A stretch of 21,291 nucleotides of DNA from Funneliformis mosseae (taxonomy: Eukaryota; Glomeromycota; Glomeromycetes; Glomerales; Glomeraceae), in NCBI GenBank assembly GCA_910592005.1, contig CAJVPP010001270.1:1-21291 (forward strand). Direction: 5' to 3'. How positions within the stretch are numbered: position 1 is the stretch's first letter; each line of letters starts with the position of its first letter. Below are positions 10,332 through 17,429 of this stretch, in pieces. Under the pieces are notes generated by a model, which had not been told where the DNA came from, searched no databases, and worked only from the letters and a program-made list of their open reading frames with translations. Position numbers and translations under genes: made by a program.

Positions 10332-10814
10332 ATTTAAAACTTATTTGAAAAAATTTCTTTATTTTTATTTACTCCTTTTCAAAAATTTCTATTATATTTT
10401 TTTAATTTATCTGCTAAAATAATTAATATATTTGATAAAAATTTTATTATTTGTTGAAAATACTTATTTTTAAGTATTATGAATAATTGATCATTAGTAA
10501 TTATTCATTTGGTAATAAATTTATAAAAGTCATTTTATATAAATATAAAAAATATCAAATATAAATTAATAAAGATAAATATAAAAAAAATTAGTTTATA
10601 ATATAATGTATATTAGTTAATATTTTCTTTATATTCAAAAACTCATCTAATTTGCTTTATTCTTTATTTATTAAATACTTTACTTTTTTGGATTTTTATT
10701 AGGATGATGATATTTTAAGTAATACTAAAATTTATTATATTTGAATCATCAATTTTATGAAGTCATATTTTATGACTTCTAAAATATTTTTAAATAAAAA
10801 AGATATAAAAAACT
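10332..10814. other. AT-rich spacer, no gene
   Basis: I see no coding similarity or clear repeat between the LTR and the third Tc1/mariner element. Confidence 0.5.
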
Positions 10815-10816
10815 TA

Positions 10817-12100
10817 CAGATTCTTGCAAAAGTTTCTGGACATTTTTTGGCTTAATATAAAACTTGGAATTTTTAAATTTTATTAAAAAATATTTATTAA
10901 AATATTTATTAAAGTACAATATGCTATATATTAAGTACTAAATAATTAGTATTTAGTCAGTCCTCCATTTGCTTCAATTATAGCCTAATTCGTTGTGATA
11001 TACTATCGACCAAATTTTCAATAGTTTGTATTGGAATTTATTTTCATAACCTTATAACATGTTGATTGAGTTGAACAAGATTAAAAGTAAATTTTTTCTT
11101 TTAAAAATGCTTTTCTTGACTTCAAACCATATATTCTCAATTGGATTGAGATCTGGACTTTGAATAAGTCATGAAAGTACACGCAGACCATTTTCTACAT
11201 GAAACTTCTTTGCAAGTTTTGTTATGTGAGAGTGAGCATTATCCTCTTAGAATATAAAATCACAGTTTGAAAATATACATTGTATAGTTAGTATGACATG
11301 CTTGCGAAGAATAGTGATATATGTAATACTAGTGACTGTTTCAGATAATGGAACAATTAATTCTAAGCTTCATCTTTAAAAGTACCCTTAAAATATTCAG
11401 CTAGGGCTATATTTTACTATGGCAGAAATACAAGAAGTGTTCCATTTTTCATGAGGTTTATGCTATTTTCGACTACAACACCTTTATTAGAATTGTGAAA
11501 AGGTAGATTCATCACTTCATATGATCTTTGACCAATCATCCTTTGTTCATTTTTCGTATTCTAAACACTATGTAAGATGTATCTCAACATTTACTAGTGT
11601 GATTAAAGGCTTTCATTAAGCAATACAATTGTTTAACCCAGCTGCATAAAATATCTGACCAATAGTGCAAGTTGAAACATCTTGGCTGGTCTTTTTTGTC
11701 AGAGTTATTATACTTCTGCAATGCATAAGTGATGATTTTTTCTTTATCATTAGTAACAATTCGCTAAGTTGGCTTTACCTTAAATTTTTAATTAAAGGTG
11801 GTCAATCATAATAAGACTTTAAATTAATAGATCCGGTATCATCCATTCTTTTTAAAGTGTCAAAAACTGTTAACTTTCTATAACTGATAGTTGCGATAGT
11901 TCAATAACTGTCATCATATTAATGATAAAAAATTATACCACCGCATTATTCTATTGTTAATTCTTTAAACATTTTTATTGTTTTAAAAAGATAAAATTTT
12001 ATTTTGATTTAAAATCAAAATAAACAAATTAAACATATATTTATTTAGTTTGATTCAGTTAAACAATGTCTGAAACATTATATAGCTGCAATTTTATATA
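10817..12100 (-). mobile_element. Tc1/mariner transposon (copy 3), right end unclear
   Basis: The left end is CAGATTCTTGCAAAAGTTTC preceded by TA at 10815-10816, a plausible Tc1 terminus. A right-end partner is only hinted at: AATGTCTGAAACATTATATA near 12063 partly resembles the reverse complement (AATGTCCAGAAACTTTTGCA). The transposase remnant lies between. The terminus differs from those of the elements at 3411 and 4975. Confidence 0.6.
10946..11972 (-). pseudogene. Tc1/mariner DD34E transposase remnant
   Basis: The frame begins at ATG (11970-11972, MFKELTIE) and shows the N-terminal DNA-binding region with TVFDTLKRMDDTGSI (~11830-11875). Further on are the second catalytic Asp in F*EDNAHSH (~11235-11260) and the Glu in SPDLNPIENIWFEVK (~11120-11165), with 34 residues between them. 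It ends EANGGLTKY and TAA at 10946-10948. Stops replace an expected Gln (F*EDN) and an expected Trp (VLS*LIQSP), and there are several frameshifts, one in the last 20 codons. No functional product is possible. Confidence 0.88.
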
Positions 12101-12379
12101 GATACATAACATAATCAGTACAAAAAAAGCCTTTAAAAGATGGCGTCTGGAGACTTTTAGTGAGGTCTGTACATAATATACTATTTTTTCTTTCAAAAAA
12201 ATGTAAAAGAATACATATGAATAATTAAGACAACAAATTTTGTGATGAGCTCTTGAAAGCTTATGTTTTGGTAAAGAATTTTTCTCTAAAAAGTTTTTTG
12301 ATAAAAAGTTTACTTTGTAATGTCTTTCATTTTTTAGAATTTTAACATCTATATCAGTAATGTTTATAGTTTCACTCAT
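12059..12379 (-). CDS. Small hypothetical ORF, doubtful
   Basis: From the ATG at 12377-12379 an open frame of 106 codons runs to TAA at 12059-12061. The protein begins MSETINITDIDVKILKNERH, is Lys/Leu/Ile-rich, and has a hydrophobic C-terminal stretch around AFFVLIMLCIYIKL that could span a membrane. I recognise no domain. It lies between a Tc1/mariner remnant, whose possible right terminus overlaps its 3' end, and dispersed repeat copy B, which starts 12 bp upstream of its ATG. A repeat-borne promoter is conceivable. It is long for a chance frame in such AT-rich DNA, but no coding similarity supports it. Confidence 0.3.
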   Translation of the reverse strand: MSETINITDIDVKILKNERHYKVNFLSKNFLEKNSLPKHKLSRAHHKICCLNYSYVFFYIFLKEKIVYYVQTSLKVSRRHLLKAFFVLIMLCIYIKLQLYNVSDIV

Positions 12380-12390
12380 TATTATATACA

Positions 12391-12750
12391 CGTTTATTTT
12401 TAGTAAATTTTTATCTATCTTATTTTAGGAAATGCTGTATTTTTGACCTTTTTTATTTTCAAATCAATAAAAATTCTTTTGGAATTTTTATTGAAACATT
12501 TTTACCATAAATGTAATTTTACAGCTTAAAAATTGGGATGCAAGAACAGTATATATAAATGGTTTGAGCTTTTACTTTTTGATAATTTATTTTTTTATAA
12601 AATAATCAACTATGATATACTTTTATTCTTTTTAATGAAAAAGTAATTGAATAGCTGGATTATTAAAACTAATACATATGCGAAATAAAATAATTTAAAA
12701 TTATATAATGTTGAACAAACAGGAGCTTTATGTAGGATAATATTAGACTT
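12391..12750. repeat. Dispersed repeat, copy B
   Basis: This is the partner of the repeat at 7011-7390, in the same orientation 5.4 kb away. It holds the same ordered landmarks: CGTTTATTTTTAGTAAA, TTTTTGACC, CAAATCAATAAAAA, TATATAAATGGTTTGAGCTT, CAACTATGATATAC, TGTTGAACAAACAGGAGC and TAGGATAA. Differences are substitutions and small indels. The repeat begins exactly where the minus-strand small ORF starts. Confidence 0.8.
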
Positions 12751-13047
12751 ATATATGGAATTAAAATATTATAACTTATATTAGAACAAAGGTTAATATT
12801 TTCAGAGTGTTGGAATTTGTAGTAATAAAGGCAAATCTAAAGATTGATTGTATTTCTACAAGTTTTTTAAATTAATATCTTTTCTCTGATTATACATCTG
12901 AATTTAAAAATTTTGTTGTAATTTAAATTATTTTTGATGTTACGATACAAACTTATAATTATTTTTTTTACATAATTAATAAATAACTGTTTGAACCAAA
13001 AAAATTGATCGTTTTATTATTTAGAACGAAAATAGTGAATAAGTTTG
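12751..13047 (-). other. 3' flank of the LRR gene
   Basis: This stretch holds no gene. It is the downstream side of the leucine-rich-repeat gene and probably contains its 3' UTR. TAATAAATAA near 12979 and other AT-rich signals could serve transcription end formation. Confidence 0.45.
13013..13018 (-). terminator. Possible polyadenylation signal of LRR gene
   Basis: A canonical AATAAA on the minus strand lies 30 bases downstream of the LRR gene's stop codon. In this AT-rich DNA the hexamer is common by chance, so position relative to the stop is the only support. Confidence 0.4.
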
Positions 13048-14724
13048 TTAAGAAATTGGTAGGATGGTTGTTTGTGATTTAATATTCGGGAAAATTTTCG
13101 TTAAGGAATTGGGAAAATTTTGTAAGCTAGTTATTGAAGTATGTATACACCAAAGTTCTGTTAAAGAGTTGGGTAAAGTTGGTAAGATAGATATTAGAGT
13201 ATCGGAACAGTCAAGTTTCGTTAAAGAGTTTGGTAATGCTGGTAAGTTATTTATTTTAGTCTTATAACAATAAAGTTTCTTTAAGGAGTTGGGTAAAGTT
13301 GGTAGGATAGTTATTGGAGTACCAGAGCAATTAAGTTCCGTTAAGGAGTTGGGCAAAATTGGTAAACTATTTATTTTAGTGCTATTACACCAGAATACTG
13401 CTAAGGAATTGGGTAATGTTGGTAGGATAGTTATTGGAGTACCAGAGCAATAAAGTTTCGTTAAGGAGTTGGGTAATGTTGGTAGGATAGTTAATGGAGT
13501 ACCAGAGCAATTAAGTTCCGTTAAGGAGCTTGGTAAAGTTGGTAAGCTATTTATTTCAGTCCAAAAACATCTGAGTACCATTAAGGAGTTGGGTAATGTT
13601 GGTAGGATAGTTATTAGAGTACCAGAGCAATAAAGTTCCCTTAAGGAGTTTGGTAATGTTGGTAAGCTATTTATTTTAGTGTTATAACATTTGAGTACAG
13701 TTAAGGAGTTGGGCAATGTTGGTAGGATAGTTATTGAAGTATCATTGCAATAAAGTTTCGTTAAGGAATTGGGTAATGTTGGTAGTATAGTTATTGGAGT
13801 ACCAGAGCAATTAAGTTCCGTTAAGGAGTTTGGTAAAGTTGGTAAGTTATTTATTTCAGTCCAAAAACATCTGAGTACCGTTAAGGAGTTTGATATTGTT
13901 GGTAAGTTATTTATTTTAGTGCTATGACATTTGAGAATCGTTAAGGAGTTGGGCAATGTTGGTAGGATAGTAATTGAAGTTTCATTGCAATAAAGTTCCG
14001 TTAAGGAGTTGGATAATGTTGGTAGGATAGTTATTGGAGTATTAGAGCAATTAAGATAAGTTAAAGAATTGGGTAAAGTTGGTAGGGTAGTTATTAGAGT
14101 ATAAGAGCAATCAAGTACCGTTAAGGAGTTGGGTAAAGTTGGTAGGGTAGTTATTAGAGTATAAGAGCAATCAAGTACCGTTAAGGAGTTGGGTAATGTT
14201 GGTAAGCTATTAATTTCAGTCCAATAACATTTGAGTATCTTTAAGGAAATGGGTAATGTTGGTAGGATAGTTATTTGAGAATTAGAGCAATCAAGAAATG
14301 TTAAGGAATTGGGTAATGTTGGTAAGCTTGTTATTTGAGAATTTCTACAATCCAATTTTGTCAATTTTCGATATCTTTGCAATCCGCCTAAGGTGTACAA
14401 TATGTCATCCTTAGTATCTGTAATAGTCAAACTATCAATAGTATCATCGTAAATAATTAATTCAAGATTTCTGATTCTCTTTTCTAATTCATTAATAATT
14501 TCTTGCTTTTCTTTGGATTCTTCTTCTCGTTCTCTAATCTTTTCTTCTAAATTATTAATAATTTCTTGCTTTGCTTTGGTTTCATCTTTACCCTTTTCTT
14601 CCAAATTATTCATTTCTTGCTTGTATTTGGTTTCTTCTCGTTCTCTATCCCTTTCTTCTAAATATTTGAATTGTGAACGTAACTCTTCGTTTCTTTGCTC
14701 TAACTCCTTAATTTTCGTTTCCAA
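13048..14724 (-). CDS. Coiled-coil leucine-rich-repeat protein
   Basis: This is an uninterrupted frame of 558 codons, the only long one in the window. Residues 1-95 are Glu/Lys/Arg-rich coiled coil with three near-repeats around KQEIINNLEEKI. Residues 96-132 form a linker and cap. Residues 133-532 are 20 repeats of exactly 20 residues, consensus LPTLPNSLTxLxCxxTxITI, followed by a degenerate last repeat. The 20-residue LPxLP class is best known from bacterial effectors of IpaH/YopM type and giant-virus proteins; here Cys and Thr take the usual Val/Leu and Asn places. No signal peptide or membrane segment is seen. Function is likely protein binding, with variability concentrated around the Cys; this is inference. 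Position 14722-14724 is TTG, not ATG. The first in-frame ATG is codon 38 (14611-14613). An ATG at 14762-14764 is one base out of frame. Confidence 0.85.
   Translation of the reverse strand: METKIKELEQRNEELRSQFKYLEERDREREETKYKQEMNNLEEKGKDETKAKQEIINNLEEKIREREEESKEKQEIINELEKRIRNLELIIYDDTIDSLTITDTKDDILYTLGGLQRYRKLTKLDCRNSQITSLPTLPNSLTFLDCSNSQITILPTLPISLKILKCYWTEINSLPTLPNSLTVLDCSYTLITTLPTLPNSLTVLDCSYTLITTLPTLPNSLTYLNCSNTPITILPTLSNSLTELYCNETSITILPTLPNSLTILKCHSTKINNLPTISNSLTVLRCFWTEINNLPTLPNSLTELNCSGTPITILPTLPNSLTKLYCNDTSITILPTLPNSLTVLKCYNTKINSLPTLPNSLRELYCSGTLITILPTLPNSLMVLRCFWTEINSLPTLPSSLTELNCSGTPLTILPTLPNSLTKLYCSGTPITILPTLPNSLAVFWCNSTKINSLPILPNSLTELNCSGTPITILPTLPNSLKKLYCYKTKINNLPALPNSLTKLDCSDTLISILPTLPNSLTELWCIHTSITSLQNFPNSLTKIFPNIKSQTTILPIS
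13129..14328 (-). repeat. Tandem 60-bp coding repeats (20 LRR units)
   Basis: Twenty consecutive 60-bp units occur without a single indel, each encoding one leucine-rich repeat. Units differ mainly at codons around the conserved Cys. Positions 14071-14136 and 14131-14196 are identical over 66 bp, a fresh single-unit duplication that produced two SYTLIT repeats. Longer blocks also repeat: 13501-13620 resembles 13801-13920, and 13681-13800 resembles 13921-14040. This indicates multi-unit duplications or conversion in the past. Confidence 0.95.
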
Positions 14725-14784
14725 GTCTTTTAAGGATTTTTTACAAATTATTTTTTAAAACCATTTTTGATTGAAATTTTTTAT

Positions 14785-14960
14785 TTAATTTGTTCGGATG
14801 GTTATTGCTTTTCTTGCACCAATAGAAATCTCACTTTTGCTCAGCCCTCGTAAATAATTCCCTTAAATAATCTAGCCTGCTCCGGATAACTTAAAAAGGA
14901 TCTACCGATTCTTGTCTTACCAAGTAAAGTTAACTGCTTTCTGAATTGAGAATGATCGAA
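14785..14960 (-). pseudogene. Decayed coding fragment upstream of LRR gene
   Basis: On the minus strand one frame reads FDHSQFRKQLTLLGKTRI.. then SFLSYPEQARLFKG and stops at TGA (14841-14843). A second frame overlaps and continues as NYLRGLSKSEISIGARKAIT, ending at TAA (14785-14787). The two halves join sensibly if one G is missing from a G run near 14860, so this looks like a once-coding C-terminal segment with a one-base frameshift. I do not recognise the family. Its stop lies about 60 bp upstream of the LRR frame on the same strand, so it may be a former upstream exon or a separate gene piece. A likely acceptor (CTAATGA then TTCAG) lies near 14941-14967. Confidence 0.5.
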
Positions 14961-15265
14961 AATTCATTAGAAACTTATTTTTTGGTGGAAATTTCAACAT
15001 TACAACAATTCTACAAAATTTTCAAAATGATGAACTAATACAATGGAAGGAATTAACGAAAATAACTTAAAATCTAACTATGATAAACAATTACACAAGT
15101 TAATCGTGTACTGTGAATAGAATTTGCTAACTATAAGTCAATTAGGCCTTTTCCCTTGATAACAAAGTCGAACTATCGAACGATTATAAAGTTCTAATCT
15201 GACTTTAAGATAATAATATAACAGATATATTAAATATTATTTTTATTCGCGCCATTAGCAATCGT

Positions 15266-15348
15266 CTAAAAAAAAAAAAAAATTGAATTAAAAAAACCAA
15301 TTTAACAAAATAATTATAATTAAAGCAAAGTAAGGAACTAAAACATAC
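15266..15348 (-). other. Putative intron upstream of LRR gene (2)
   Basis: The minus strand reads CATCTGATAG then GTATGTTTTAG..., ending in a long T run and TAG before ACGATTGC. The donor GTATGT and the T-rich tract before TAG are strong splice signals. The 83-bp length is typical of fungi. Flanking exons show no long frame, so this would be a 5' untranslated or non-coding exon junction. Confidence 0.45.
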
Positions 15349-15385
15349 CTATCAGATGGAAAATCAAATTATCTATCGTGGCAGT

Positions 15386-15440
15386 CTGAAGTTTCAAAGG
15401 TGAAAAAACATCAATCAACCCAAAATAAAAAAATAATTAC
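15386..15440 (-). other. Putative intron upstream of LRR gene (1)
   Basis: The minus strand reads CAAGTATTAG, GTAATTATTTTTTT..., ending GAAACTTCAG before ACTGCCACG. At 55 bp it would leave a 37-bp exon before the next putative intron. Two good intron signatures in tandem suggest a transcript leader running toward the LRR gene. Confidence 0.4.
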
Positions 15441-15911
15441 CTAATACTTGTAGAAGAAATCCAACACGAAAGAGAAACCTAAAGAAAGAAAAGGCGTAAT
15501 TCCAAAGAAAAAAAAATAATACTAACCCACGCAAAACTATTTTTTGGATTACTCGACCCTTTATCATTTCTAAAAATATTTTATCATTTTTATTTTCGAT
15601 ATAACAGATATTATGAAAATATTTTCAGAAACAAAATTTCAAAAAGTTGTTTTTGTCATGTAAGAAATAAAGAGATATAAATTGAATCTTTCATTCATAC
15701 AAAGTGTAAGGCATATGCATATATTTTAAAAATTCTAGCAATGAAAATTAGACTTAAACACTCCTTGTAATGTTTTGTTGCGACAGTTTGAAAGATACTG
15801 TAACATTTAGTGGCATTAGATTTGTAAAGTTTCAACTATATATTTTTGTGTAAATTGAAAATTATATTTTAACATAAAAATAACCTATCCCATAATATGT
15901 TTTAAGTTACT
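15441..15911. other. Non-coding, possible promoter region
   Basis: I see no gene here. If the two introns above are real, transcription on the minus strand would start within this stretch. No single TATA or initiator site stands out against the AT-rich background. Confidence 0.35.
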
Positions 15912-16063
15912 TATGGGCGGTTTTCAATAGAAAGGAGGAAACTCTAAAAAAAAAAAATTTTTTTTTTCTTTGAGTTAATGATTATTTACTAAAAAATTAT
16001 ATATAACATAAACAGTTAAATTTATATCTTTTTTAGTTTCCTCAATTTCTTTGCAAAGCGCGC
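15912..16063. mobile_element. Diverged MITE, sibling of 16356-16514
   Basis: The left side reads TATGGGCGGTTTTCAATAGA then AAGGAGGAAACTCT. The right side reads TTTAGTTTCCTC then TTTGCAAAGCGCGC. This matches the order of the MITE at 16356-16514 (TATGGGACC..CAATAGA..GGGGGAAAC and GTTTCCCCCC..TTGCAAAGGTCC), and both share an internal TTGAGTTAATG. The arms are much more eroded here. Confidence 0.6.
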
Positions 16064-16353
16064 AATTCCACATCATTATTGAAATTTTCCAATTTTTATG
16101 AATATATATGTATCTTCTCAAATTACATGAATTATTTTACATCTTGGAGCTTTTCAACTTCATAATTATATGTGGCATAAGATAAAAATTTTTAATGACA
16201 AGGGCCTCTGAATCCTAATAAATGCTTAACTCCATTCCATTAACTAGGAGGTCAACAATTAAAAACACCAGATTTTTTTTTCTATTGAAGATGATTAAAA
16301 ACGTGTTGAATTGCATTTTAAACATCGATAATTATACCAAAAAATAAAACACA
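16064..16353. other. Spacer between MITE copies
   Basis: No gene or clear repeat is visible in this stretch. Confidence 0.4.
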
Positions 16354-16355
16354 TA

Positions 16356-16514
16356 TGGGACCTTTGCAATAGAAAAGGGGGAAACGGCTGGAAAAAATAA
16401 AAATTGAGTTAATGCTAAATCTGAACATATTTTGACTTAAAAATCATATTTGGCATATAAAAGTAAAATTGATTTTTTCCGGCAGTTTCCCCCCTTCCTA
16501 TTGCAAAGGTCCCA
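16356..16514. mobile_element. MITE with well-preserved inverted repeats
   Basis: This is a 159-bp element. The left arm begins TGGGACCTTTGCAATAGAAA; the right arm, reverse-complemented, begins TGGGACCTTTGCAATAGGAA. The arms stay similar for about 44 bp, including GGGGGAAAC and GGAAAAAAT. TA dinucleotides flank it at 16354-16355 and 16515-16516, as for Tc1/mariner-mobilised MITEs. None of the transposases in this window has matching ends, so it was moved by another element. It encodes no protein. Confidence 0.88.
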
Positions 16515-16588
16515 TATAGTCATAACTTTGATTTCCAACTTTTTTCAAGAAATTATGTCGTTATTAGTCATGTTGTGCCCCAAGTTGC

Positions 16589-16670
16589 GATCTGCCCCAA
16601 CTTTAAATTGGGGCAGATCCATTTTGCCCAGAACCGAAATTTCAATTTCGGATAGTCCAAATTTAAATTT
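16589..16670. repeat. Cluster of three palindromes
   Basis: Three inverted repeats follow one another. The first, at 16589-16619, has the half-site GATCTGCCCCAA facing TTGGGGCAGATC around a TTTAAA-like centre. The second, at 16634-16651, is CCGAAATTTCAATTTCGG. The third, at 16659-16670, is AAATTTAAATTT. They could form cruciforms or bind dimeric proteins. The first contains the same TTTAAATTGGGGCA motif that recurs at 17014-17140. Confidence 0.8.
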
Positions 16671-17013
16671 CATCTCTAACGCCCGAACTTAGCTATAATA
16701 AATCAAATGCCTTAATGATTAATTGTGGCTTTTTTTGTTCGACAATACGATACTTTAACCCTTATTTTCGCCCCTAGTCTTCTTTTCGTTTAAAGTAAAT
16801 TTATCATTTTATTTCATTATTATGGAAGGGAATTAATAAATTATAATTAAATTTCAAAAATAGCTTTTATATTTTAATTAAATATTAAATAAAGAAAATT
16901 ACTTTCTAGCAAATTTGCATAAAATATTATTTTAATTATTTAGTAAATTTAACAATGATTTTAATTTATAAAGCAAAAATATTATAATTTGAAACACCAC
17001 ATTTCATCTCATT
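16671..17013. other. AT-rich spacer
   Basis: No gene or clear repeat is seen between the palindrome cluster and the short repeats that follow. Confidence 0.4.
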
Positions 17014-17180
17014 TTTAAATTTGGGCAATAGCCACTGCATTCTTAGTTTTCAATTTATCTTATTTAAATTGAGACAATAGTCAACTTGTCTATTACTTTC
17101 CCAGTTTCAAATTTGCTCCAATTTTAATTTAAGGCAATAGTTTACTTAGGACACCTCATGTCTCAATTTCCAATTTATCA
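17014..17180. repeat. Short degenerate tandem repeats
   Basis: Three related units start near 17014, 17063 and 17123: TTTAAATTTGGGCAATAGCC, TTTAAATTGAGACAATAGTC and TTTAATTTAAGGCAATAGTT. A fourth relative lies in the palindrome at 16602 (TTTAAATTGGGGCAGATCC). Units are 49-60 bp apart and strongly diverged. No protein is encoded. Confidence 0.6.
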
Positions 17181-17429
17181 AATTTTTATCAATAAATTTT
17201 TATTTAAAATTATTTTAGAAATAATTTATAACTAAAAATTTATTAAAACTATAGTTTTAATAATACTCTATAACAGTATTAAATTAAAACAAAATTTTTT
17301 AATTTTTAAAATTATTTATAAATATAGATAATAAATATATAATACATTTATTTCTAAATTATAATTATAATAATTTAATAATATTGTATTTACTTTATTA
17401 GCAAGAAAAGTAAACATATCTATATATTT

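Noticed and set aside
12059..12391. Longer start for the small ORF at the codon ending 12391
   Set aside because: That codon is GTG, an unlikely fungal start; the ATG at 12377-12379 is preferred and the ORF itself is doubtful.
13064..13267. Plus-strand open frame across the LRR array
   Set aside because: It is antisense to the LRR repeats and repeats with the same 60-bp period; it is a shadow.
13129..14328. CRISPR or plain satellite array, because of the exact 60-bp period
   Set aside because: The period is a whole number of codons, there are no spacers, the reading frame is open throughout, and variation keeps LRR positions.
14513..14758. Plus-strand Ser-rich open frame
   Set aside because: It is antisense to the coiled-coil codons (GAA/GAG/AAA read as TTC/CTC/TTT).
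16450..16692. Plus-strand 80-codon open frame
   Set aside because: It spans a MITE arm and the palindrome cluster, so it is an accident of repeats.
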